From Clostridia bacterium (GTDB taxonomy: Bacteria > Bacillota > Clostridia > Christensenellales > SZUA-584): a stretch of 64,000 nt of DNA. The DNA is taken from positions 1 to 64,000 of the forward strand of contig QKIQ01000057.1 of the NCBI GenBank assembly GCA_003249555.1. Direction: 5' to 3'. The translations under genes were made by a program, and so were the position numbers. The notes beneath the pieces were generated by a model that saw only the letters and a list, made by a program, of their open reading frames with translations, did no database searches and was not told the origin of the DNA. Positions 27,312 to 36,650 of this stretch are shown here, one piece after another. Position 1 is the first letter of the stretch, and each line of letters opens with the position of its first letter.

Positions 27312-28060
27312 GAGTGCGTGTCCTGCCTTAACTTTTCATACATAATAACAGCCGCGGCAACTGCCGCGTTGAGCGAGCCCGTCTGCCCTTTCATGGGGAT
27401 GCATGCAAGAAAATCACAGCTTTCCTTGACAAGACGTGAAAGCCCTTCGCCCTCTGAGCCCACGACAATTGCGATGGCTCCCTTTAAATCGATGCCCGCT
27501 ATATCATCTCCGTCCATATCCGCGCCCACAATCCAGATATTTCTACTTTTGAGTTCGTCAATGACAGTGCTCAAGTTCGTGACCTTAACCACAGGCAAAA
27601 CCTCTGCCGCGCCTGACGACGCTTTGTATGCCACGGCCGACAGCGACGCGCTGCGGCGCTTGCCCATAATAACGCCATGTGCGCCCAGCACCTCGGCACT
27701 GCGGATAATGGAGCCTAAGTTTCCTTCGTCCGTGACACCGTCTAGTATCACGATAAACGGGGGCTCACCCCGCTGCTCAGCCAGCGAGAGCACGTCTTCA
27801 AGTAATGCATAATCCTTCGCCGCGGCGACCGCTACGACGCCCTGATGATTTGCAGGCTTGCCGTCATGCCCGAAAGGCATGCACAAACTATCCAGCTTGC
27901 GTTTGTCTGCGCGTACGATGGGGACGCGATGTTGCGCCGCAAGCGTGAGGATCTCGCGCACGCTCGGGTCGTTTAACTCCTTGACCGCGATGACCTTGTC
28001 GATCGAGCGGCCCGATTTGATTGCGGCTTTTACCGCGTTTCTGCCATATATAATGTCCAT
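27308..28060 (-). CDS. rlmB: 23S rRNA (guanosine-2'-O-)-methyltransferase, SpoU/TrmH family
   Basis: IYGRNAVKAAI; GNLGSIIRSAEVLGAHGVI; VGSEGEGLSRL; IPMKGQTGSLNAAVAAAV. Confidence 0.93.
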   Translation of the reverse strand: MDIIYGRNAVKAAIKSGRSIDKVIAVKELNDPSVREILTLAAQHRVPIVRADKRKLDSLCMPFGHDGKPANHQGVVAVAAAKDYALLEDVLSLAEQRGEPPFIVILDGVTDEGNLGSIIRSAEVLGAHGVIMGKRRSASLSAVAYKASSGAAEVLPVVKVTNLSTVIDELKSRNIWIVGADMDGDDIAGIDLKGAIAIVVGSEGEGLSRLVKESCDFLACIPMKGQTGSLNAAVAAAVIMYEKLRQDTHS

Positions 28061-28063
28061 GTG

Positions 28064-28798
28064 TTAACCTTTCACAATTGATTGCAGCCTTTTGCGCACA
28101 TCTGAGGCGCGGCCGCATGTTTTTTTGCCTTCACCGCAAGCGCCGCGTACGCAGGATGGGCCTGCTGCGGAGAACAGCGCGGGGGCAGTGGGCAGTGTGA
28201 GCTCCAGCATACGCCAAGCGAGCGCACGAATCTCCCACTGGGCGCGGTTGCAGCAACGCAGTGAAAAGAAATGCAGCAGCTCTCTTGCGTTCATGGTTAA
28301 GAGCATGCGCGTTTCACAAGCGCCGGGCAGCACAAACCGTGCATCTTCGTTGGATTTTTCGCCTTCGTTGCCGAGCTCTGATTGCCAGTCGTTGTACCAG
28401 CCTTGTATCGTCGCCATCTGATTTTCGTATTTTTTAACCGCCTCGTCGCCAAGCTCACGAATAGCGGGCGGAACGATATACCCAAAACCCTTTTTCGCAT
28501 AGCTTACGTAGCGCTGAGATTGCACTGAAAAGCTCGCAATGCGGTGCCGTGTGATCTGCGCGAGCAGCGTGCGCGACACACCCTCGATACCAAACGTATA
28601 GCTCGCGTGCTCGATGGTGGAAAGATGGCCGATGTCCACAATGCGCGAGATGAACGTCGCTGCCGTTTCGCTCGTGAGTCCGTCTTCAATGTCGCCTAAA
28701 AGCGACTGGCTGTAGCACAGCTTGGCGGCCATCGCGGTCAGCTTTGCGGCATCGGGCGTATGGGATATGAGCCTTACATTCTGTGTGACTTCAGGCAT
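28064..28798 (-). CDS. thyX: FAD-dependent thymidylate synthase
   Basis: RHRIASFSVQSQRY (ThyX RHRxxSxxxxSxRY motif). Confidence 0.93.
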   Translation of the reverse strand: MPEVTQNVRLISHTPDAAKLTAMAAKLCYSQSLLGDIEDGLTSETAATFISRIVDIGHLSTIEHASYTFGIEGVSRTLLAQITRHRIASFSVQSQRYVSYAKKGFGYIVPPAIRELGDEAVKKYENQMATIQGWYNDWQSELGNEGEKSNEDARFVLPGACETRMLLTMNARELLHFFSLRCCNRAQWEIRALAWRMLELTLPTAPALFSAAGPSCVRGACGEGKKTCGRASDVRKRLQSIVKG

Positions 28799-29228
28799 GG
28801 GGTTCCTCCTCCAAAAAGTGCGCGATAATCATGGAAAAAAGCTCATCCAGCCTAAGTGTTTGCCCTGTGAGGTAAAGATACCCGATGACAGCCTCCAGTC
28901 CCGTGGCCAAAGAGTAGTCCTCAAAGCTCATGTTTTTGGGCGGCTGGCTTTTGGCGTTTTTTCCGAGACGAAATATATCGTTTTCACGCTTGTTAAGCAA
29001 CGGAGAAAGCAGCAAAGCCGCCTGCGCCTGCGACCGCGCGTTTACCACGGAAGAAGCGCTCTTGTGCATATCGGTCACACGCCCCTTCTTATTCTTCACA
29101 AGATAGCTTCTGATATACAGGTCGTAAACCGTATCGCCAACGTAGGCCAGATTGAGCGCCGACATTTCACGTATCGCGCTGTCGTCAATCGCGCTTAATA
29201 GCGAGAACTTTTCATCTGTTTTATCCAT
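28791..29228 (-). CDS. mrnC: Mini-ribonuclease 3
   Basis: LAYVGDTVYDLYIRSYLV; LGKNAKSQPPKNMSFEDYSLATGLEAVIGYLYLTGQ; start MDKTDEKF. Confidence 0.92.
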   Translation of the reverse strand: MDKTDEKFSLLSAIDDSAIREMSALNLAYVGDTVYDLYIRSYLVKNKKGRVTDMHKSASSVVNARSQAQAALLLSPLLNKRENDIFRLGKNAKSQPPKNMSFEDYSLATGLEAVIGYLYLTGQTLRLDELFSMIIAHFLEEEPHA

Positions 29229-29381
29229 TTGTTTGATTATAGCATAGAAAGGCAAAACGCTACAATATAAAGGCAAGGAAAATCGATGAGGGTACAATAT
29301 TTACGTATGAGTATGCAATTTCAAAGGCGCTTTAGGAGAGCTTGCCTATATCGCACATTAACCTGAAAAACTGCAAATGGC

Positions 29382-30092
29382 TTAAGGCTTCGTTTTTCTT
29401 TTAAACAAGGAAAAAGCCAGAAACGCGATGGCAAGGTAAGCAAGCGTTTTGGGCATCATGAGCATGCCAAGCATGGGAATTTTGTGGACAAAGAAGATCA
29501 CGGGCATATAGCACGCATATGAAATGAAAATGAATAAACTTACCTTTTTTGCGAGGCTGTCTTTGCGCTTAATGCCACCCGCAAGTAAAAGAGAAGCGAC
29601 GGTAAGCCCCTGAATCATGAGAGGGATGTTGCGCGCGAGAGACCAATGGGGCAGCATCTCGCTGCCGCCCCATTGGTTGCCGGCGGGCAGCATAATGATA
29701 AGACGGATGACGCCAACCGCCATCAGACTCCACCAGATGACGCCGCGTTTCTTATCAAATATCTGCCGCCATATTTCCGTTATGATCAAATAAAAAAACG
29801 TGACGGTGACCGCGGTCGCGAAAGAACCATACCCGATAAGGGAAGAGCTTGCTTCAAGGCCCCCTGAAAAATACGCCACCACTCGAAACCCCACATGACC
29901 GGTGTCGCCGAGTGCCAGCAGAAAGAACGCCCATATAAACAGCGTGCCGATGCGTTTGTTTTGGGGCAGCAGGTTCGCGCGTTTTCGCAGCATGAGAACG
30001 ACAAGCACCCAGATGGTCGCCAGATACAGCAAGTCAAATATGATCTCTACCCACATGAGTAATTGTTCTGACATGAATGCACCTCCTTGCAA
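29382..30092 (-). CDS. Polytopic membrane protein, unknown function
   Basis: Multiple hydrophobic helices; RBS-like GCAAGGAGGTGCATT on minus strand. Confidence 0.7.
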   Translation of the reverse strand: MQGGAFMSEQLLMWVEIIFDLLYLATIWVLVVLMLRKRANLLPQNKRIGTLFIWAFFLLALGDTGHVGFRVVAYFSGGLEASSSLIGYGSFATAVTVTFFYLIITEIWRQIFDKKRGVIWWSLMAVGVIRLIIMLPAGNQWGGSEMLPHWSLARNIPLMIQGLTVASLLLAGGIKRKDSLAKKVSLFIFISYACYMPVIFFVHKIPMLGMLMMPKTLAYLAIAFLAFSLFKRKTKP

Positions 30093-30150
30093 AAAGCAGG
30101 ATATTCACTTTCATAATTTGATATTAACATAGAAAAATGATGATTGGTAA

Positions 30151-30184
30151 TAAAAAAATTCCCGGACTGAAGTCAATCCGGGAA
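30151..30184 (-). terminator. Rho-independent terminator downstream of rsgA
   Basis: Minus strand TTCCCGGATTGACTTCAGTCCGGGAATTTTTTT. Confidence 0.8.
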
Positions 30185-30199
30185 AATGAAACTTTGCGA

Positions 30200-31291
30200 T
30201 TAATAATTTCTTTTTTGTTGTTCTTTTACGAACTTTTTGGCGTTCTTAATGCCGCCGAAGCCCGCAAACATCGTATCGATTTTCTCTTTTTCGATCTGCT
30301 TGGCGTTTAGTCCGTCGTAGCGGGCTTCCTTTTTCAGCTTGAAATAGCTTTCCAACCTTTGTGAGTCAAGCTCGCCGTTTTCTATCGCGGCTTTCACCGC
30401 ACAGCCCGGTTCAGACTTGTGTGTGCAGTCGCGGAAACGGCATTGCGCAGCGAGAGCATCAATGTCCGCGAAGGCTTTGGCGATGTCTGCCGAATCGACG
30501 CCGATTTCTCTCATCCCCGGTGTATCGATCACGATACCGCCCTGCGGCAGCAATATCAGTTCGCGTCGGGTGGTGGTGTGCCGCCCTTTGTCATCGTTTC
30601 GTATCTCTGCCGTGCGCAGACGATCATCACCGATGAGGGCGTTAATCAGCGTGGATTTGCCGACACCGGAAGATCCGATAAAAGCCGCCGTCACACCCTT
30701 TTTTAAGTATTTCCTAAGCTGTACCAATGATTCAAGGTGTAGTCCGGATGTCAAAAGAACATCTGCGCCAATTGCGATATCGCTCACCTCAGCGAGTTTT
30801 TCATCGGCATCGCCGCACAGGTCTGACTTTGTGAGTACAACCACCGGCACAGCGCCGCTGCTCCAAGCGATGGAGAGATAACGTTCCAGCCGCCGAAGAT
30901 TATAGTCGTTGTTAAGAGCCGAGCAGATAAAAACGATGTCGATATTAGCAGCCACGACTTGTGCATCGCTGCTTTGACCTGCTGCTTTTCGCTCAAATAC
31001 ACTTTTGCGCGTGAGCACATGTGAGATAATGCCGTTGCCGTTTTGGTCGTGAGACCGGTCCAGCATCACAAAATCGCCCACGGCCGGAAAATCGCTCAGA
31101 CGCTTTGCGTCATATCGAAATTTGCCGGACACCTTTGCGAGAAGCTCGGCATCTTGTGTGGTCACTCTGTATAGCTCTTTGCTCTGCGAGATAACGCGCC
31201 CGACCACGCCGCCGCCGTATAAAACGGCTTGCGCCTCAAACTGCGGCGACAGTCCGTATGCTTTTAGTTTTTCCAATTTAACAACCTCCAC
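30200..31291 (-). CDS. rsgA: Ribosome small-subunit-dependent GTPase A
   Basis: GSSGVGKSTLINAL, TTTRRELILLPQGGIVIDTPGMRE, CRFRDCTHKSEPGCAVKAAIENGEL zinc motif. Confidence 0.93.
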   Translation of the reverse strand: MEVVKLEKLKAYGLSPQFEAQAVLYGGGVVGRVISQSKELYRVTTQDAELLAKVSGKFRYDAKRLSDFPAVGDFVMLDRSHDQNGNGIISHVLTRKSVFERKAAGQSSDAQVVAANIDIVFICSALNNDYNLRRLERYLSIAWSSGAVPVVVLTKSDLCGDADEKLAEVSDIAIGADVLLTSGLHLESLVQLRKYLKKGVTAAFIGSSGVGKSTLINALIGDDRLRTAEIRNDDKGRHTTTRRELILLPQGGIVIDTPGMREIGVDSADIAKAFADIDALAAQCRFRDCTHKSEPGCAVKAAIENGELDSQRLESYFKLKKEARYDGLNAKQIEKEKIDTMFAGFGGIKNAKKFVKEQQKRNY

Positions 31292-31312
31292 AATTACTTA
31301 TACTTCATAAGC

Positions 31313-31353
31313 ACGGAGGTATGGGACAAGTGCTACTTAACACATACCTCCGT
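31313..31353. repeat. 11-bp perfect inverted repeat upstream of rsgA
   Basis: ACGGAGGTATG - 19 nt - CATACCTCCGT. Confidence 0.75.
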
Positions 31354-31530
31354 ATGTGGCACAATCTCCGATATGTTTATAGTCATAAATAATCCCCTTT
31401 CCTTGAGACAATACAATCTATTATAACATATTTAAGGATTTACAGCGCAAATTTTATTAAATGAGGGGTGGTATTGGCAAACTGCGCGAGAGAGATTATA
31501 CTGGTAATATCTAAAGAGCAGGGGGCACAT

Positions 31531-33159
31531 ATGCAGAACATCTGTTATGTATCAATTGGGGAACAAGAGAAAATAACCGTCGCTTTTACTGAAGATATGC
31601 GTTTGTGGCAGCTTGCGAGAAACAACGGTTTTGATGATACTGTCTGTGCGATGATGAACGGACGGATTGTGTCGCTCACGGATGTGCCCGAGCCAGAGTC
31701 CGTGGTTCAGTTTCTTTCCCCGTATGAGAATGAACAGGCATCGCGCGTGTTCCTTCGGGGTGCGACGTTTATGCTTTACCGTGCGGCGCACGAACTGTAC
31801 CCTGAGCGGCGATTTGTCGTGGAATATATGCTATGCGGCGGTATCTATTGCGAGATGGAGCCGTTTGAGAAGGCGGACATCGAAGCGTTGCAGCAACGCA
31901 TGGAAGAGCTGGTTTTGGCCGACGACGATTTTGTGCTGCATCTGATGCGCGTGGACGAAGCCAAAAGAATTATGCTGGACGAAGGTCTAAAAGCCAAGGC
32001 CGAGCTGTTGAGCTATCGCCCGTTCGACTACTACCGGCTTTATGAATACGGTGGACTGCATAATTATTTTCACGGCATAATGCCAAAAAGCGCCGGGTAT
32101 TTAAAGGACGCACGGCTTTATGCGTACGGAGAGGGCATGATACTAAAGATTCCCACACCCTATCACGAAGCCAGTGTATCCATCATCGACCAGCCGAAAT
32201 ACGCGGATGTCTTTGAAGAAGCCGAACGGTGGGGCAGGGAACTGTCGGTGTCATGTGTGGCAGATATTAACAACATATTCAGGGAGGGCGGCATGGCGGA
32301 TTTTATCCGCGTCAATGAAGCGATGCACGAACGGACTATTGCCGATATTGCGCGTATGATCGCGCAGAAGGATCACGTTCGCGTTGTGCTGGTGGCAGGG
32401 CCGTCTTCTTCGGGAAAGACAACGTTTGCGACGCGCTTATCAGTGCATTTGAAGGCGCTTGGAAGGCGCTGTCGCCCGATTTCGGTGGACGATTATTATA
32501 AAAACAGAGAAGATATTCCTTTCGATGAGCAAGGAAAGCTGGATTTTGAATGTATTGAGGCGCTGGACACACAAAAGCTCGGCGAGGATTTGCAGCTGCT
32601 GCTCAGCGGTGAGGAAGCCCAGATGCCGCGTTTTGATTTTCTTACAGGCAAGCGGTTTTGCGAAACGGTGCCCATGAAGATAGATGACGATATCCTCATC
32701 ATTGAAGGAATCCACGGGCTTAATAACGCACTGACTTTCACCGTACCGGCCGATAAGAAATTTAAGATATTCATTTCGCCGCTGACGACGCTCAATATCG
32801 ACGGGCACAGCGTTGTCATGCCCGAGGATCTGCGGCTTTTAAGACGGCTTGTCCGCGACAAGCGCACGCGCGGCTATTCATTTTCGCAGACTTTTGCCAT
32901 TTGGGACAGCGTCAGGCGCGGAGAGTTTAAATTCATATTGCCGTATCAGCATACGGCAGACGTCATGTTCAATTCGACGCTTTTGTATGAGCCGCTTCTG
33001 CTCAAAAAACACGCTTACAGCGATTTGAGACGCTTTACACCGGATATGCCGCATTATCCCGAGGCGCTGGATCTGCTAAAGTTTTTAAATTATTTTTTGA
33101 GCTTCAGCGATGAGGGGATCGTTCCGCACGCGAGTATACTTCGCGAATTTATTGGGTGA
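31531..33159 (+). CDS. Nucleoside (uridine) kinase with TGS/threonyl-tRNA-synthetase-like N-terminus
   Basis: VAGPSSSGKTTFATRLSVHL; VDDYYKNREDIPFDEQGKLDFE; ATG 31531 preceded by AGGGGG. Confidence 0.9.
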   Translation: MQNICYVSIGEQEKITVAFTEDMRLWQLARNNGFDDTVCAMMNGRIVSLTDVPEPESVVQFLSPYENEQASRVFLRGATFMLYRAAHELYPERRFVVEYMLCGGIYCEMEPFEKADIEALQQRMEELVLADDDFVLHLMRVDEAKRIMLDEGLKAKAELLSYRPFDYYRLYEYGGLHNYFHGIMPKSAGYLKDARLYAYGEGMILKIPTPYHEASVSIIDQPKYADVFEEAERWGRELSVSCVADINNIFREGGMADFIRVNEAMHERTIADIARMIAQKDHVRVVLVAGPSSSGKTTFATRLSVHLKALGRRCRPISVDDYYKNREDIPFDEQGKLDFECIEALDTQKLGEDLQLLLSGEEAQMPRFDFLTGKRFCETVPMKIDDDILIIEGIHGLNNALTFTVPADKKFKIFISPLTTLNIDGHSVVMPEDLRLLRRLVRDKRTRGYSFSQTFAIWDSVRRGEFKFILPYQHTADVMFNSTLLYEPLLLKKHAYSDLRRFTPDMPHYPEALDLLKFLNYFLSFSDEGIVPHASILREFIG

Positions 33160-33233
33160 AAAAATTGGTAAAGGCATTTTTTTATAATACCGCCGCCCTT
33201 TGCAAAGAATAATTGCAAAAGGAGGCGAATTGA

Positions 33234-33500
33234 ATGAAAAAATTGTTGATTGCAATCATCGTTGTGGTTTTTTTGGGATCAGTGCTTGCGGGGTGTACAA
33301 ACAGGAACAACAACAATGTCACTCCCACGGGTACAGTTAAGCCGGTTGCACCAACGGCAACAATAATGCCTACGGGCACGCCGACTGTCACAGCACAACC
33401 GACGATGACAGCTTCTCCGATGGCCAGCCCCGATATGACGGGCGAAACAATGCCAGATGCGACAGTATCTCCGGCTGGAAGCCCGGAAGCCAATCAGTAA
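33234..33500 (+). CDS. Small Thr/Pro/Met-rich lipoprotein
   Basis: Lipobox SVLAGC; AAAGGAGG RBS; followed by terminator. Confidence 0.75.
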   Translation: MKKLLIAIIVVVFLGSVLAGCTNRNNNNVTPTGTVKPVAPTATIMPTGTPTVTAQPTMTASPMASPDMTGETMPDATVSPAGSPEANQ

Positions 33501-33513
33501 AAAACGATTATAA

Positions 33514-33545
33514 GGAAGATGCTCATTGCAGGGCATCTTTTTTTA
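33514..33545 (+). terminator. Rho-independent terminator
   Basis: AGATGCTCATTGCAGGGCATCTTTTTTT. Confidence 0.75.
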
Positions 33546-33615
33546 TTTGAGCGATGTTGAGAGACAATGTGCTGTAGCTTTTTCTCGGGCGAGTATGCCC
33601 TGAAAGGAGAAAGCG

Positions 33616-34002
33616 ATGGATTGGACGCAGATTGTGATTGCAATAGTGGGGCTTATGTTTTCGGCGGTGGTGATACCGTTTGTAAAGGCGGCTTTTGCGT
33701 GGCTCAAGGAAAAGACACAAAATGAAGCGCTGTATACGGCACTGGACGAAGCTCAAACGGTGGCGGATCAGGTGGTGGCGGGTCTTAACGCGACGGTGGT
33801 AGACGGTCTTAAGGCCAAAAGCGCAGACGGCAGGCTCAGCGCGGACGAAGCGAAAGAGGTGGCGCTAAAAGCGCTCGATATGTTTTTAAGCGATTTGTCG
33901 GCCCGCTCGCTTGCAGTGTTGGAAAACAAGGCCGATGACCTTGCGGCGTATGTGGGGAACCTGCTTGAAGCACGCCTGCATTATATGAAGGGGGGGAAAT
34001 AA
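33616..34002 (+). CDS. LL-H family-like phage holin
   Basis: N-terminal TM helix then EEAQTVADQVV/DGKLSADEAKEVALKALDMF-like architecture; GGAGAAAG RBS. Confidence 0.65.
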   Translation: MDWTQIVIAIVGLMFSAVVIPFVKAAFAWLKEKTQNEALYTALDEAQTVADQVVAGLNATVVDGLKAKSADGRLSADEAKEVALKALDMFLSDLSARSLAVLENKADDLAAYVGNLLEARLHYMKGGK

Positions 34003-34581
34003 GTGGGGCAAAACTGGACAAAGCAAATCGAAGAACAGTATGAGCAGTCTTTAGCGGCACAAAAGGCACAGATCAAAGCCGCATATGATCAAAACACTTC
34101 GGCTTATCAAAAAAAGCTCAATGAGGCGGCCGTGCAGTATGGGCAGCTCAAAAACGAGGCTTACGTCAACAACGCGCTTGCCGAACGCACGCGGCGTGAA
34201 AACATTGCCAATATGGGATTGTCGGGCGCGGGCAGCACATCGCAGACACTGCAGCAGCGCCACACAGCAGCGCTGCTTGGCACGCTGGGCGACGCCGCAC
34301 GGCAGCAGCAGGATTACGCGGATAATGTGAACCTTGCGCTTGCCAATCTTTCCGAGAAGTACGGCGCAGATTTGACAAGTGCTGAAGCAAGCAATGCCGC
34401 CCAGCGCAACGAAGCGTTGATAAAGCAAAGCCAGTGGCAGGCAGACTATGATATGGACTGGCGCAAGATGCTGCATGATGAGCAGCAGGCCACGTTTGAG
34501 CAGGCTTACAGCTTATATTTAAAGCGCCTTATCACCACGGCGCAGTTTCAGGCGATGACAGGGGTTTCTCTTAGGAGATAA
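34003..34581 (+). CDS. Phage-like Gln/Ala-rich coiled-coil protein
   Basis: GTG start directly after holin-like gene with GGGGGG RBS; helical, Gln-rich; typical of phage cassettes. Confidence 0.6.
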   Translation: MGQNWTKQIEEQYEQSLAAQKAQIKAAYDQNTSAYQKKLNEAAVQYGQLKNEAYVNNALAERTRRENIANMGLSGAGSTSQTLQQRHTAALLGTLGDAARQQQDYADNVNLALANLSEKYGADLTSAEASNAAQRNEALIKQSQWQADYDMDWRKMLHDEQQATFEQAYSLYLKRLITTAQFQAMTGVSLRR

Positions 34582-34639
34582 AAGCAATGCAGCATTTTTA
34601 ATATATGAGTGTTATATAACAAATAATTTAAAAACTTTT

Positions 34640-34668
34640 GACGGAGCTTCAAAGCTTCGTTTTTTTTA
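34640..34668 (+). terminator. Rho-independent terminator
   Basis: CGGAGCTTCAAAGCTTCG followed by TTTTTTTT. Confidence 0.65.
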
Positions 34669-34802
34669 TGCTGTGTTGATTGCAAATGCAATTGAGGCGC
34701 AATTTTTTTCGAAAAAGCGGAACTTACTTTTGCAATTTAGTGCGTTGATTGCAAAAAAGGTTAAAACTATCCTAAAAAACGGACAATACTATTGTATAAT
34801 AA

Positions 34803-34814
34803 GAACAAATGTTC
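34803..34814. promoter_or_regulatory. LexA/DinR-box-like palindrome just downstream of TATAAT
   Basis: GAACAAATGTTC (GAAC-N4-GTTC) with TATAAT at 34795-34800. Confidence 0.45.
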
Positions 34815-34882
34815 TATTATTAAGGTGTAAAAAAGTGTTAAGGCATTGCAGGATGGTGAATGCGCACAAAGGGTTTTACCCA

Positions 34883-35248
34883 TTAAGCTTTCTTGCCTTC
34901 TTCTTTCATGGCTTGAGCCAGCTTGATGGCCAGCCGCAGGTCGTCTTGAGTGATGTTACGGTCCTCAATCTCTTTGAGCATCTCCTCGGTAATGACGGGG
35001 CTTATATGAGAAGGAGGATTTTCCTGCAGCATCTTGTGATGGCGGCTCTTGGGGATGCCGAGAAGGTAATCGGCAGAACATCCGAGCGCGTCACACAGTT
35101 TCTCGAGAACTTCCAGAGAGGGGCGTTTGCGGCCCTTTTCAATCTCGGCAAGAAATGCCTGCGTGATGCCGACGCTTTGCGCAAGCTGTGTTTGTGTGAA
35201 CCCCTGCAGCTTACGTCTTTGACTGATTTTTTTGGGAAGATCGTTCAA
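34883..35248 (-). CDS. XRE-family HTH transcriptional regulator (phage repressor-like)
   Basis: RRKLQGFTQTQLAQSVGITQAFLAEIEKGRKRPSLEVLEKLCDALGCSADYLLG. Confidence 0.9.
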   Translation of the reverse strand: MNDLPKKISQRRKLQGFTQTQLAQSVGITQAFLAEIEKGRKRPSLEVLEKLCDALGCSADYLLGIPKSRHHKMLQENPPSHISPVITEEMLKEIEDRNITQDDLRLAIKLAQAMKEEGKKA

Positions 35249-35298
35249 CAGAGGATACCCCTTTGCATTATATTTTGGATGATTGATACAAACATAAT

Positions 35299-35385
35299 TA
35301 TAGCTATAAGCGATAGATTTGTATAGTATAGCTTTAAGCTATTGACTTACTGTCGAAATATGGCTATTTTATAGCTATAAGCTAT
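35299..35385. promoter_or_regulatory. Three operator-like 16-bp repeats between divergent XRE genes
   Basis: TATAGCTATAAGCGAT (35299-35314), TATAGCTTTAAGCTAT (35327-35342), TATAGCTATAAGCTAT (35370-35385). Confidence 0.7.
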
Positions 35386-35399
35386 TATGGAGGTGCGGT

Positions 35400-35633
35400 A
35401 TGAGAGTCACGCTGGCAATGCTTCGTGAAGGAGCGAATATTACGCAGACGCATATTTCACAATGCGCGGGTATATCTCAAGGGTATTATTCAGACATTGA
35501 ATGCGGGGTGCGCTGCCCATCGCCCGATGTGGCTGTGCGTATTGCGAAGGTGCTGGGTATACCCGAAAATGAGATATTTCGTGTTTTTTATGCGGAAGCA
35601 AGTATAAGAAGGAGCAGGCGATATGCAGGATAG
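35400..35633 (+). CDS. Small XRE-family HTH protein (Cro-like)
   Basis: LREGANITQTHISQCAGISQGYYSDIECGVRCPSPDVAVRIAKVLGI; GGAGG RBS. Confidence 0.85.
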   Translation: MRVTLAMLREGANITQTHISQCAGISQGYYSDIECGVRCPSPDVAVRIAKVLGIPENEIFRVFYAEASIRRSRRYAG

Positions 35634-35805
35634 CGATTTCGATGTTCGACTTCGTGTGCTTGTGGAGGCGATTGGGTTGGTTAAAGAAGCTTATCAAAAA
35701 ACAAAGGACAGGCGCATTGCGGCAGCGGCTCTGGTACTGACAGAGCTGGCACTTAACGAAGTGGATAAGCTTGGAATAGAAGAAGGAGAGTTTGAAAATG
35801 AATGA
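35623..35805 (+). CDS. Small hypothetical phage-type protein
   Basis: Overlaps previous stop and next start; RBS AGGAGCAGG. Confidence 0.5.
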   Translation: MQDSDFDVRLRVLVEAIGLVKEAYQKTKDRRIAAAALVLTELALNEVDKLGIEEGEFENE

Positions 35806-36004
35806 CGACAGATTTAACGGTGAGGTGTTGGAGCCGCCTATGCTGTGTCGTTGTGACGACTGCGGCAGTGCCATTCGGCGCGGATGCGGATATTACGTGT
35901 ATGAGCAAAAGGCCATATGTGATGCGTGTGCAAGACGGTTTGCGTGGGACGAGTTTTTGGCGCTGTCTAAAAGGCACACTGCAAAACCGACGCATTGGCT
36001 GTAA
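35792..36004 (+). CDS. Small Cys-containing (zinc-finger-like) phage-type protein
   Basis: CRCDDCGSAIRRGCGYY...ICDACARRF; RBS AGAAGGAG. Confidence 0.6.
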   Translation: MKMNDDRFNGEVLEPPMLCRCDDCGSAIRRGCGYYVYEQKAICDACARRFAWDEFLALSKRHTAKPTHWL

Positions 36005-36020
36005 TAAGGGGGGAAGAGTG

Positions 36021-36506
36021 ATGAGAGAGGCAGAGAGGTTTTTAAAGGATTATTGGTATGCGACACGCAGCATTGGAAGATTGATGCTGGATTTGTCAGC
36101 AGCGCGTCAGGCGTATGAGCAAAGCCTGACTAGCTTGTCCGTATCTGGAGGATTTGTAAAGGCGGCAGGGCGGCAGCGTACCGGACATAGCGCTGTGGAA
36201 CGCGCGGCGGTGATTGCGGTGGATCAGTTTCACGCTGAGGTGATGAGCATTGAAAAAAGACTATTGCATGAGCGCAGTATATTGTCTCGTATTGAGCAAA
36301 TGGTTCGTGACGCGGGACTGACGGCGCCCGAGGCCGGTTATGTGCGTCTGCGTTACTTTGAAGGGCGCAGTGTTGAGGCGGCGGCGCAGCGACTATATTG
36401 CTCAGCAGCCACATGTGGTCGGCTTCGCGTATCGGCGCTCAGCAAAATCGAATGTGCGATAATCGATAAGAAACCGACCCCGGACACTTGCGCTTGCAGC
36501 GGATAA
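36021..36506 (+). CDS. DUF1492/phage sigma-like (ArpU/late regulator type) protein
   Basis: ATG 36021 after GGGGGGAAG; C-terminal HTH-like LTAPEAGYVRLRYFEGRSVEAAAQRLYCSAATCGRLRVSALSKI. Confidence 0.6.
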   Translation: MREAERFLKDYWYATRSIGRLMLDLSAARQAYEQSLTSLSVSGGFVKAAGRQRTGHSAVERAAVIAVDQFHAEVMSIEKRLLHERSILSRIEQMVRDAGLTAPEAGYVRLRYFEGRSVEAAAQRLYCSAATCGRLRVSALSKIECAIIDKKPTPDTCACSG

Positions 36507-36650
36507 GCGCGATGAATCAAGCAAGTGTTTTAGGGAAAGAATAACAGATTTAATACGATGAGGCGTAGATGATGATCGGAAATAAGGAGAAAGGGACGGA
36601 GTATGCGCTGGCATCCTACTGCGTATGACCGTCATCTGATAGATACAAGA

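Noticed and set aside
30361-30881. Three plus-strand ORFs antisense to rsgA
   Set aside because: Antisense to a conserved GTPase gene; no RBS or homology signal.
34673-35326. 217-aa plus-strand ORF
   Set aside because: Antisense to a clear XRE regulator; no family resemblance and poor start context.
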